Positions 44,668-55,376 of a stretch of 64,000 nt of DNA are shown one piece after another. Every line of letters starts with the position of its first letter. Position 1 is the first letter of the stretch. A program made the position numbers and the translations under genes. The stretch is from Polytrichum commune (lineage: Eukaryota > Streptophyta > Polytrichopsida > Polytrichales > Polytrichaceae), in assembly GCA_950295325.1 (NCBI GenBank), contig OX485808.1:2546501-2610500 (forward strand), in the 5' to 3' direction. The notes beneath the pieces are model-generated. The model worked only from the letters and a program-made list of their open reading frames with translations, did no database searches and was not told the DNA's origin.

Positions 44668-46271
44668 GATGTAAGGCCAACAACCCTGCCACCGTCACCG
44701 ATTGCAATGAGGAAATCGTCAAAATTAAGTAAAGCAAAAGCTGATGACTCTTTGGGCATTTAATCGATGACCCGTCGGTGAGTGTGCTTTGTTTCATAGT
44801 TACTCTTTTCACCACAAGCATATGAGTCCTCGGAGTTTGATATACATTATTGGACCTATGTCGCTAGAATATTTGTAAAAAGTCTCATTATCAATAGGGA
44901 CCACCTCCGACACGAGATCATATCACGTGTCATGTAGCCCTACTCCGTATATCCGCTTTGGATCGTTGTTGTGATTGAGGTCTAGCATCCCTCGTTCACG
45001 CCATTTGCATATTTTTCCTACCGACGCATGACAATTTTCAAGGAATCATATGTTGGTAGTGTTTGGTGACATGCAATTGCTTGCAACGTGCATTGACGTT
45101 GACTTGTTCGAGAAACAAGGGTTTGATTTGGAGACCTAGCATTTGGAGTCTCTCTACTCCATAGTTGGAGTTTACACCATGACACATGTTCTTGATGATG
45201 TCACTACTGGGATTGTGGGTATTACTACAGACTTGCATTTGACATAATGGTCCTTTGTGTTGAAGTAGCCGTTTGTCAAATGGTCACTTTCACACCAAAG
45301 GACCATTGAGTCAATTGCAAGTTTGTGTTTGAACCCACCATTCTAGTTATAGAAAGATTTGCCCACTCGTGCACATATACAGTTACTTTGTAAGCTCCCT
45401 TGTCATTTGGCCCCGCGATCATGGTAGATGCGCAAAGCCTAAGATAATAATGAGAACCGAAAGCCTGAGACAAACTTTCAGGCATGTCAAATAGCTTGGA
45501 AAGTTCCCACAACAAATATATATATATATATAGAGTAAAGGCTAAAGAGTCTACCATTTTGTTTCAAAGAATAACATAAATTTGCAAAGTATTTAAAGAA
45601 ACGAGCCTTTTAGGCATGTTGAATAACTATAATAAATTTCACAAAAAACCATAGACTTTAAAACCTACAAAGTGTCTACTTAATTAAACAAAAATTATAT
45701 GCAAACTACAAAAATATGCAAAGTATACAATAACTCCATGTAGTAATGGTCTAGTAACTATGTACAATAAATATGTGAAGTACTAGGTGTGTAACTCCTT
45801 TGCTCAGTGACTACACTACATATTAGTTAACCATGCATGTGATGTGGGTGGAGTTGATGGCTAAGAGCTTGGTTTAAGATCCATGAGGACCTGGGTTCCA
45901 AAAACCCCTCGCCATCCACTTCTCCTAGGCTAGCACCCTAGGTACTTGGAAACGCCATGTTGGACCCTACTTACCGGTAGATTTGACAACTAAGTACGAA
46001 TGTATTTTGAAATATTAAACAATTTACAATGAAATTAACCTTACTAAAACCATGATGAAAAACAACGAAAGTGGGCTCCACATGTCCCATGTCACAAGTT
46101 GTTGGAGTATCTTTAATGTAATACAAATAGTTAAAAAAAGAATGCAGGTCATGTGGCACATTGTGTTGGAATATCTGTAATTTAATTTTTACCACATGAA
46201 AAGTATGAAAATGACCATGGTCATTGCGATATGACCCAAACGACAACTATTTGATCAAAGGTGTTAGGTTT
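44668..46271. other. Intergenic; hairpin at 45246-45307; no gene
   Basis: No gene supported. A 62-base imperfect hairpin lies at 45246-45307 (AATGGTCCTTTG paired with CAAAGGACCATT). At about 45857-45910 the words 'tggctaagagcttgg' and 'ggttccaaaaacccc' loosely resemble tRNA A and B boxes, as in SINEs, but the B box departs from consensus. A (TA)n run lies near 45516-45531. Confidence 0.3.
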
Positions 46272-46544
46272 AGGGGCGAAGCCAAGATTTTGACCTGAGG
46301 GGGGCTGACCTCACAATATGGAAATATCCAGTGTTTATTTTATTATCAAATTTCAATACATGATCGTATTTGATTATTTATTGAGAAAATTTGGACTCAT
46401 TGAGATGACATCCCCGTATTTTTTCATAATGTCATTAATATCCAAAGATTTGGCAACATGAGCAGAGCTAGGGGGGGTTTTCCTTCAATGTCGGGGGTTT
46501 GTGCCCCCCCCCCCCCCCCTAGGCCCCCCTTGGCTTTGCCCCCT
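46272..46544. mobile_element. TIR element with AGGGGCGAAGCCAAG ends
   Basis: Left AGGGGCGAAGCCAAG and right CTTGGCTTTGCCCCCT are inverted with one mismatch and one extra base. The 273-base interior is AT-rich and ends in two G/C-run blocks including 16 C at 46504-46519. The type is common in plant genomes (short non-autonomous elements). The target duplication is unclear (GGTTTAG at the left, GGTTAG at the right). Confidence 0.6.
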
Positions 46545-46849
46545 GGTTAGATCTATTTACTATATCAATTGTAGTCATGTTAGCCCATTTTCAATACAAA
46601 TGAAGTCATAATTGATGTCGCCTTGGCCCTACTATCCTAGGAGAGTGCATCCACACTCTGTCAGCGCCTTTCAATGAGATTGCGCCTAAAGAATTTGTGA
46701 AGCCACAAATGATGTGTTGGTTTTTTTATTATAAATTGGGACAAAGTATAGGATCACGTTCATGATTACAACTTACAAGCTTAGTTTATAAATAGGAACA
46801 AGTGCTATGATTCTAAAAGAACAAAGTTGTTATTTATAGGACATGTCTG

Positions 46850-47045
46850 GATCCAGATGATAACAAAGACCCTTTCAATGGTAAGTCACAAAACTATAAC
46901 CTCGGTGCTAATGAGGGTTTTGTAATATTTTTGACTTCCAAGTTAATTACACGCTTTATTGACAGTTTTTCTCCGAAAATGAAATCCCAATCAATTGCTT
47001 ATTTTCTCAATGGAAGTCAACATATATATATATATATATTGGATT
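46850..47045 (+). repeat. Repeat R1, copy 1
   Basis: Matches 62570-62770 in the same orientation ('tggtaagtcacaaaa', 'gtgctaatga.g.gttttgtaat', 'gacttccaagttaatt', 'tttattgaca', 'tcaattgctt'). Ends in a (TA)n run at about 47022-47039. Confidence 0.55.
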
Positions 47046-47699
47046 TTGGACCTTGAAGATGAAGTGCATTCAATATGAGTTATATGCACAAGCGGCCTTT
47101 GTAGTAAGTTTTTGCTATGACTCAAAACAACAAAACCCAAGGAACAAAGTCTCCAGGAAGACTGAGATAGTGTCTATAAGGGTTCATGTCACATTGGATT
47201 AAGGTTCTTAATAACATCTTAGGGTGATTCTCATTCTTTACTCTCTTCAATGTTACTTATCCCATTCTTTCTCTTCCTCATTGGTTCATATGTGATGGTT
47301 CCGTAGTGAGTGTTGTCTAACCTATCTTCAAGGTAGGTACTATCACTCTAAGGTTCGGACCTAATTCAGTCGTGAAGCTCAATAGCTTGGCAAATTGTCA
47401 AGTAACTCATAGGCAGGACAACATGTCCGGGGCAACGTCTTTTGAGTAACCATCTTCGTCTTTATTTGTGATGAATTATGCTTTGCATGTAATTCAAATT
47501 AATTCCAATTATACTTACTTCCATCCATCGGCAATTCTTCAAAAGACTGTAACCATCACCGCCATCTTCCGATAGACCTGGTGATACATCTCAAAGAATA
47601 TCCATTCCGTCAATACATTAGATATGTATAAATTTATCAGGCTATAACCCTTGATTAATAAGTTTTTATCATTCACAATATTTGCAAGCAAATAATCTT
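47046..47699. other. Intergenic, nothing recognised
   Basis: No gene or repeat recognised. Composition begins to change toward the pyrimidine-rich region that follows. Confidence 0.3.
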
Positions 47700-49070
47700 A
47701 TCTCACAGGGTAAGGTCTGCTTCTTCTCTCAGTCTGACTCTATAGTCATGGCTTACGTCAGCCCTCATTTTCTCTCTTGAATGGCTGGCGATAGTCGTTA
47801 TTTTGTTTACCAGGCGATATCCTCTCTCAGGGTAATTTCTTCTGCCTCCCTCTCTCTGGTAATGCCTATAGCCCTCGGACTCCTTTACTCTGGCTATGGC
47901 CCGTCAATTACTCCTGGCGATAGCCCTGCCCATCTCAGGCTTCTCTTAGACTCTACCCTCTCTGTTTATCGCCACAGAGTTTACTCTAGGCCAATTGCCC
48001 GACATCTCCCTCATGGGAGTTACTCATCTCTTGACCCTCAGCGGTCATGTCTCTTTATGCACGACTTCAGAATATGGCCTTACTGTCGTCTAATCGTCTT
48101 CACTCCCCTCTCACAGGGTAAGTGATTACCTTACAGCTTAGCGCATGTTTAATCTTCGTCCACTCACAGTAGTCTCAATACTCTCACATCTTCAGACTTT
48201 ACTCCATGGCCATTTGCCAAGAATATGGCATTCTTCACCAAATTGACTACTTGTTGATATGTCCGCCCTCGGACCTTACAGCCTATTGCCCTTCCAGCAT
48301 ACAACTACATCTTTATCTCAGAAAGACTATTGCCTCAACAGGCTTTGCCTTCTCTGAGTCCTTGACTCAATCACATTTCTCGCTCTCGGCCTATCGCCGG
48401 ATTATCACAATGTATACTTGCCCTCGTGACTAATTTCATATCCACACATACACACTTTACTACTTGCCATTTGCTCTGAACCCAACTCAATCTCCACTTA
48501 AGACGACTCGCCCCGACATTGACGACTACGACTATATTCCAATCGTTCATAGCCAACGGAATCATATCACACAATCACACGACCATTGCTCATCAAGATA
48601 ATATTTCACTCGTATTCAAATATAACATTGTGCAAGACTGAATCACTCAGTTCTTTTCTGTCTATTGCTACTGCTCCATCGCGGAGTTGCTAATAGCCCT
48701 CAGACTCTATCACAGAAAATCTGATGTCGCTAAGCCTATTGCTAACACTGGGAGACTACGTCAAATTCTACGTTGGGAAAATAGCCTTCCTTCTTCTGGC
48801 TCGCCTCCTCCTTATGACGACGAAGGAGGAGGAGACGGTTGGAGGCGATAACCGATTCTTGATGCCAATAGCCGCCAACTGTCGCTCTCCGACGCCAGGT
48901 ACAGTCGAATTGCCGGATGATTATCATCATATTTCGAAAATTGCCTCATTCGACTGGGCGATAGCCAAAAATTGGTCTCACAACCTTCAAGAATGCAAGG
49001 ACAATTTTACTTTCGAAGTCCAACGGAGCGGCCAAGGACCATGGGCTTCATCCAGATAGTAAAGGAGGCG
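47700..49070. other. Compositionally distinct CT-rich region with CGATAG/CTATCGCC words
   Basis: Unlike its AT-rich flanks this stretch is rich in CT and GC and keeps returning to variants of GGCGATAG, CTATAGCCCTC, TATTGCC and TATCGCC, at irregular spacing. The resulting open frames (114 codons at 47781-48125, 111 codons at 48724-49059) have low-complexity-like composition and no recognised domain. It may be a degenerate satellite or the body of an unfamiliar element. No TIR or LTR was seen. Confidence 0.45.
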
Positions 49071-50315
49071 TGCTTGGGGCAGGGCCCAGCCCTAGGCAAA
49101 TGTAATCTAACATGGGGGCTTCAACGACAACCCACCCAAATTTAATTAAAATCTTAAAAAAACCCTACACAAGGTTTTCTAAATAAAAATATATGGTGGT
49201 AAGTGGCAAATGAGGTTGGATGAAAGTCCTAATCTTACTTTCATCCATCAGATTATGCATGCGACTCACAATCTTCATGTTAAGAGTTGCAAATTTTCTA
49301 ATTACATTGGCTTCCTAATACGATTCACCAATCATAAAGAAAACTAACGCTATCTTTATAATCTACACCCCCGCAAACTATACGGCCAAGATAACTTATA
49401 AACGGAATATCATTATACCAATATCATAAATTTATTGGTAAAAATTGTGCACACATGCTTGATCCCCCGAAAGGGTCAAACGAGACGGTGGAATGCTTGA
49501 AGTTTTGTCCAAAGTGTGACGTCATGGAATGCCAAGCATGTCCAAAGCGCTCCAAATCTCGTCTTTTTAAATTGTCACAATATTTCGGGTACCGGTCCCG
49601 GGTAAAGCGGAGGACCGGTGGGTGAGAATTCAATCATACACTTTGTTGCATGGTTTGATTGACTCGATTCCAAGCACATGTAGGCACGTTTTTTCTTGGC
49701 AACATTCGAGGGAAATAAAATTCTTTGAAGGGGTCGTGAAAGCCCCGCATCTCCTTCACCAATTGGGGGCACTTTATAAATGATGCCTCGGCATTGTATG
49801 TGGAGAACTAACCGCTAGTTACAAATGAACCGTTGAGTTTGTGAGATAACCACCGGTTGGCGCTCAAGACTTTTGTTCGGGAAAATCATCTTCGAGGAAG
49901 CTATGGAATATATAGAGAGAAGAGAAGAAACGTTGTCCTTAGTGAGCTTATGGAATATACCCACAAATTAACAAAGAATAACCGAAATGATCACAACATT
50001 TAGCTGGTTGGACTTGGAAGAAACACAAGGATTTTGACCAAATATGCCCAAAAATCTTCTTGGATGAGTTTAACTTTAAGCATTAGTTCCACCCCTCCTC
50101 ACGTTTTTCTAATTTATAAAAAAAACAATTATTGATAGAGACAATTGAATTTTCTGCAAAAGCTCAAGGTAAATCACCCGGTCAAATTGTGTAGATCCGA
50201 TACCTAGTAGCTCATTGCCCGAAAAGGCTAGGGCATAATGAAATTCTAGAGAAGAGGCGCATATTCCCAATCAAGATCTCATCATCAATTTATAGGGAAT
50301 TGTAATTTTGATCAT
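49071..50315. other. Intergenic, nothing recognised
   Basis: No gene supported. The minus-strand open frames around 49424-49772 overlap each other and show no domain. Confidence 0.3.
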
Positions 50316-50323
50316 GTTGGGAC

Positions 50324-50885
50324 CACGGGTAGGTCACTTAGTGCATTTTAAAAACGACGTGCGGCATAATATAGAGAGGATTAAAATCATTTGAAATAAA
50401 AATTATAAAGGAATTCCAAATAATGAAGGGGCCATTAAATGTAGACAATCTCATTATAAGTAAGTTAGATGGGCATAAAATGTGGGCCATTGTTTTTTTG
50501 TAAAATTAATATAATGGCTGAAGATAAGGATCCTAGAAGGTATGTTTAGTATGTTTGCTATGGTCTCTTATGTGTTTTCTTCATAACTTTGTTTGCAATG
50601 ATATTACTGTTTGCACCCTTCTTTGTTTCCATGGTTTCCCTTAACACTCCTCAATGCGTTAGGAAGTAGATTAGCTTTTATTACTTAAAAAGAATATAGA
50701 GTACAAAAAATTGCAGTGACTTGGACAATATAAGTAATGGAAGGGTGCAAACAAATGGGCCATTTTTGAAATTTAAGTAATTATAGGGAGGCTTTAATTC
50801 AGCCCTTGAAGGTAAATAGCCCCAAAACAAAAAAAACCCCAGCCGCACGTGGTGCACAAAAATGCCTTAGAGTGACCTACCCGTG
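50324..50885 (+). mobile_element. hAT-like MITE family H, copy H5
   Basis: Perfect 15-bp TIRs, CACGGGTAGGTCACT at the left and its exact complement at the right, with perfect 8-bp target duplications GTTGGGAC at 50316-50323 and 50886-50893. The 562-base interior matches H4 over most of its length. Subterminal 'cgacgtgcgg' and 'ccgcacgt' words are inverted. There is no transposase, so mobilisation would need an enzyme from elsewhere. Confidence 0.92.
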
Positions 50886-50941
50886 GTTGGGACTGAATTT
50901 TGACTAGGCTAGAACCAATAGTCTCATGACACGTGTCTTGG

Positions 50942-51279
50942 CTCGGGGGGGGGGTAGTCATTGGTTGGAGTAGCAATATACGTGCGAACAAATGATAGGG
51001 TATTTTAAAAACATGGGGGCAAAAATTTATAATTGGACTTAAGAGTAATATAGGGTATCAAAAATGGCACTGGACATCTTTAAAGTACTATAGGGTATGG
51101 AATAATAGGGAATTTGGAATTATAAGTAATGCAAGCCAGTTTTCTATTAACCCAAAGTAGAAATTTACATAATGATAGCATGTGAAAAAAAAAAAATTGA
51201 AAGTAATACCCCCCTATAAAATAGTGGTTGTTCGCACCTATATCCTTAACTTTCTAACACACTGCCCCCCCCCCCCGAG
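50942..51279. mobile_element. hAT-like MITE family H, copy H6 with expanded G/C tips
   Basis: TIRs begin CTC followed by a G run (10 G at 50945-50954; 12 C at 51265-51276 on the other side) and then TAGT / CAGT. Flanks are perfect 8-bp repeats TGTCTTGG at 50934-50941 and 51280-51287. Subterminal 'acgtgcgaac' and 'gttcgcac' are inverted. Compared with H1 (CTCGGGGGGTTCACT), the homopolymers are expansions of the G6 in the terminal repeat. It lies only about 40 bases from the target duplication of H5. Confidence 0.88.
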
Positions 51280-51747
51280 TGTCTTGGTTTTGAGTGCTAA
51301 AGTGAGGAGGAACGAGCAGTTCAAATGAGCGGTTGTGGCAAACTCTAGACATCGGTATTGTTCAGGCCAACTTTTGGCTTCAAAAATTCACAATAATTTC
51401 AATTTAAGAAATAAAGCTACCTACAAAATTTAGAGTCCTCCTGATTTCCATCTTCCTACACATGAAAAAATTGCACCGCCTTATACTTCTCCAAATTTGG
51501 CACATAATCTCTTAAGTGATCGGTTATGAACGCTTATACTCTAACCGTGTCTCAACAACGATGGTCCTACCTCACAACAACATTGCTCCCATGTTTCAAT
51601 CACATTTTCATCATGTGTGGTGCACGTTCCCGGTTCCCAATGAGCCATTGCAACTAATATTATGCAATATTCTGAATGAAACTCCTTAGTATGCCTGAAA
51701 TAGAACTCCCTTTAAGTGTATTCTTGTTCATGTTTTTGGCACTGTTC

Positions 51748-51870
51748 GGAGAGATTTTGGGCATAATTGGTGAAGATCCTAGTGTTTCCAAGTCGGACCG
51801 GTTACATGTTGACGTTTTTCCATATTTTCTTTATTAGCTTGGGGTATATTCTGTATATTATTCTCAAACA
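51748..51870 (+). repeat. Repeat family C, copy C5 (truncated)
   Basis: Carries the family C left part ('ggagagattttgggcataattgg', 'ggaccggttacatgttgacg', 'ttggggtatattctgtat') and breaks off after 'ttattctcaaacac', before the tandem unit. Confidence 0.6.
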
Positions 51871-52223
51871 CACTTTACAAAATCAAGCCATGAGGTGTAA
51901 TCAAATGCTTGCCCAGATAATTTTCTTGTGTACAAATACTTGCAATTCACAATCTAGGTTCACATATGAGCTCACGGTTATGATCAACATTAGAAGAAAT
52001 TTTGTTCACTTCAACCATCCTTTGCAACTTGGCCATTGGAACTAATGGCAAGAAATGTATGAACAAATTTTGGTTATCAAGTGGAAGTTTTTGGTTGTCA
52101 ATTGTCCAAACATTGTAACAAAAAACTAAAACAGTTTATTTTTGCTCTCTGTCTCTCTCCTTTTTTTATTTTTTTTATACATGGGCTAGACTGTGATATG
52201 ATTATGGGGATGGACAATTTACA

Positions 52224-53314
52224 GTGTTGGAGGCTAGTGGCAAACCCCCTAGGACCACACACAATTATCAAGGGGGTGTTGGACCCAAGGTGGGTCCACA
52301 CCCATACCAAAAGAACAAGCAAGTTGCTAAAACGTCGTGGTTGCAAGGAAAACCAGGTCAAGTATGGGAACAAAGCATGTCCATGACTGGCTCTTGGGAG
52401 TCAATCCAAGTTTCCACCAAGGCTCCAACTGAGGATGGTTTTACCTTGGTCACTAATAGGCGAGAAAAGGGGAAGGCTAGGTTAGAGACACACCAACACC
52501 AACAAGCTGAAATTTCACCCTCCACCATAGACTGCACGAAGTCAACACCGGGAAACATAGAGGGTAAGGCAAGCAAATAATCCATGCAAAAAAGGGTAGA
52601 GAGTCTAGAAGACCACAACAGGGGCTTGGAGGAATTACCTCTTGGGATGGATGCTGGCAATATTTCACATACCCATGCAACCCCAAAGCCACGTCGAAGA
52701 GGTACATATCAATATGAGGTCTTTTTAATTATAGAGGGGATCATGCTCACCAATATGAAATGGTGTCCACGTAAAGACTTTGGCACCAAGAGACGGGATA
52801 TTGCAAGAGAAAAAGAAGATTTGGTTTATGATAACCCTCGAGCAAATTTTACTTTAGCATAGTCCCATTCAACTGGGAGGCTCGCCAACCTACTCACCTA
52901 GGACATTTAGAGGGTAGGGAGGGACAAGGTGAAGACTCGATTGAGGATTGTGTCCTGGAAACCCAAAACTTGGATCAATCGAGCTATCAATCCCTTGACA
53001 TTATTTCAATGCTTGCCAACATGATGGATGGGGCAGGGGATAACATCTCATCCACACCTACCTTTAAACATCCAAGGCTTGGCGAGGTTAACTCACCCCT
53101 AGTGAATGAAGAATGCTCAACCTACATCTTGAAGCATATTAGTCTTATGGAGGAGGAAGACTTAGAGGTCTTTGTCGACGCCCTTGATGATAGGTTGGTA
53201 CCAACCTCACCAACTCCCCAAGAACCAAGGAAGATAGGACTTTGTCGCTCATCCCCGAGAGTACACAGCCCACCTCCATCGGGGACACAAGGAACGTGGA
53301 GGACCTCACGTTGA
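52224..53314 (+). pseudogene. LINE ORF1 remnant
   Basis: Two open segments (52224-52580 and 52970-53314) lie upstream of the endonuclease. The first reads PYQKNKQVAKTSWLQGK and TEDGFTLVTNRREKGKARLE, with the FTLVTNRR motif typical of the junction region of plant LINE ORF1 proteins. The second (SSTPTFKHPRLGEVNSPLVN) is acidic and low in structure. They are separated by stops. No zinc knuckle is visible. It would bind LINE RNA in an intact element. Confidence 0.5.
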
Positions 53315-53510
53315 TCGGAGATGGGCGTTGTGAGCTATACAAGGTACGTACTAAGTGTTCGAGGAATGAAGTCCTATGCGCAAAGGAAAACCCAACAAGG
53401 TAGCAAGGTGGTGCTAAGCTTCAACTTGTGGAGAAACTTTAGTAGGACGTCCAATGAAGATACGATTAACCATGGCTCAGGTAACAATACCCATCCTTCA
53501 CATCCACTCG

Positions 53511-54058
53511 ATGAAAATACATCTCTTATCCATTAATGTACATGGCATAAACAATGATAAAAAATGGGAATCATTAGAGACTACATAGGTACATTTCCCC
53601 CAATTAGAAATGTCATTTGTTTGCAAGAGCATAAACTAAGAGGGGATAATGTGGATAGGAACATTCAAATACTATGTGAAAGTGATAATTTTTGGTCCTT
53701 CGAAGCTAGTCCGAGTGACGATCTTGAGGATAGGAAGATAGGGGCTGGGAGAGGGGGCATAGCCCTATGTTTCCACCCTAGAATGCAACCTTTGTTTTTT
53801 GATAAAGGATCATTTGCGGGGAATAGAGCCCAATGGATTAGATTCAAAAGGCTAGAAGGTGGACATCTTGGCACATATAATGTTTATTCTTCAAACATGC
53901 CTGGAGAAAGATGTGCCATGTGGAACGAGGTTTTCCAATCTCTCCCAACGGATTTCAGATGGATTATGACCGGGGGTTTCAATATAGTGAAGAACACACT
54001 GGATAGGTCCACATCATCATGTACTTGTCTAATGGGGCTAAAGGAGGAATTGGCATGA
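53511..54058 (+). pseudogene. LINE AP-endonuclease domain, inactive
   Basis: The domain begins HLLSINVHGINNDKKWES (from about 53520), shifts frame at an A run near 53560, then gives RDYIGTFPPIRNVICLQEHK (the QEH glutamate at 53627-53629), a GGIALCFHP segment and YNVYSSNMPGER. The GDFN motif reads GGFN at 53972-53983, so a metal-binding aspartate appears replaced by glycine. The domain nicks target DNA in intact LINEs. The frameshift and the lost residue show that it is dead. Confidence 0.7.
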
Positions 54059-54393
54059 GCGGATATTAAGAACAAATATAATGAATCCGGTCTTGAACTT
54101 GGTGAATGAAATATGGTGATAGAATGAACAAATATTTCTTCTCATCAGTAAGGGAGCATCCAGCATGAAGGCATATTACGGAATTCCATGATGAAGACAA
54201 TATGGTCGTTTCTTCAAACACGGACCTGGCTAGAGTTTGTAACTCCTTCTACTTCAAATTGTATGTGTGTTTGGCCATGGATGAGCAACAGACAAATTGT
54301 GGGGCAACACTATTAAGCCACATACTATGTAAATTTTCACCAGCTGCCCAGAGGATACTAGAGGCACCACTCACATAAGAGGAATTCTCTAAA

Positions 54394-55257
54394 GTGGTCC
54401 AAGCACTTGCAAAAGGAAAGAGCCCATGCCAAGATGGTTTGACGATTGATTTCTTTAAGCCCTATTGGAGCTTCATGAGTGGCAACTTCACAACAATGGT
54501 TAATATATCGTTAGCGCGAGATCAATTTCTAAAAGAAGTGACGTGTGGACTCATTGCGCCCTTGTTAAAAGAAGGGGATCGCTTGAGATTGACCAACTAG
54601 TGGCCAATCACACTCTTTAATACCACATACAATATTTTTGCTTAAGCTTTGCAAAGGTGGTTTCAACCATTACTAGTGGAGGTAATTGACAATGACCAAA
54701 TTGTTTTTCTCCCGCTTCGATTCATGTTGGACAACATCCTACTCACACATGAATCAATTTAATGGGCAAAATAATTATGTCAAGAATACATCTTCCTTAA
54801 AAATAGACTCTAGCAAAGCCTATGATAGAGTTGAATGGGCATTTATGTTTCAAATCATGGGGAAGCTAGGAATGACAAATTCCTTTATGAAGATGATTAG
54901 GTTGTTGTTCCAAGATGCAATTGTTTCAGTTAACATTAACAACCAAGTGATAGAGCCCTTTGAACTTCGTAGAGGAGTTCGCAAGGGTTGCCCTTTAGCT
55001 CCGTACTTGCTCATTACCATGGCCGAGGCACTCAATGCGGCAGTTAAAAATGCAATGAGACTTGGCAATTTAAAGGCATTGTCATTCCCCAAAGTAACCC
55101 CCAACAAATTATTAGCCAATATGTTGATGACACATCATTCACGGTGAGGGTGGAAGAGACTAGCGTTGATAACCTTGTTGGGATCTTGCATAAGTTTGGA
55201 ATTGCCTTTGGTCTAGAGATTAATTGGCATAAGAGTGTAGCCTGTTGGTGCGGCTGA
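54394..55257 (+). pseudogene. LINE reverse transcriptase domain, inactive
   Basis: Motifs in order: KGKSPCQDGLTIDFFKPYW (54411 on), LIAPLLKEGDRLRLTN, a TAG at 54598-54600, then WPITLFNTTY, LPLRFMLDNILLTHE in another frame, SSKAYDRVEWAFMF (54805 on), RRGVRKGCPLAPY (54970-55008) and, after a further frame change, SQYVDDTSFTVRVEE with the catalytic YVDD at 55120-55131. Several frame shifts are needed to follow it. It is a plant non-LTR RT by motif set. Confidence 0.8.
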
Positions 55258-55376
55258 GGATTGTTGCCAAGATGGATGGAGAAATACCACTGGAAGTGGG
55301 CCAAGTATGGAGATTTGTCAAAACTACTCGGTACCCTTTTGGTCTACAACTATAAGTGTAGGATGTTGATCAATTT

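Noticed and set aside
45857-45910. tRNA gene or SINE with A and B boxes
   Set aside because: No cloverleaf can be drawn and the B box departs from consensus; kept only as a remark.
47781-48125. 114-codon open frame
   Set aside because: It follows a CT-rich low-complexity region with recurring words; composition explains its openness and no domain is visible.
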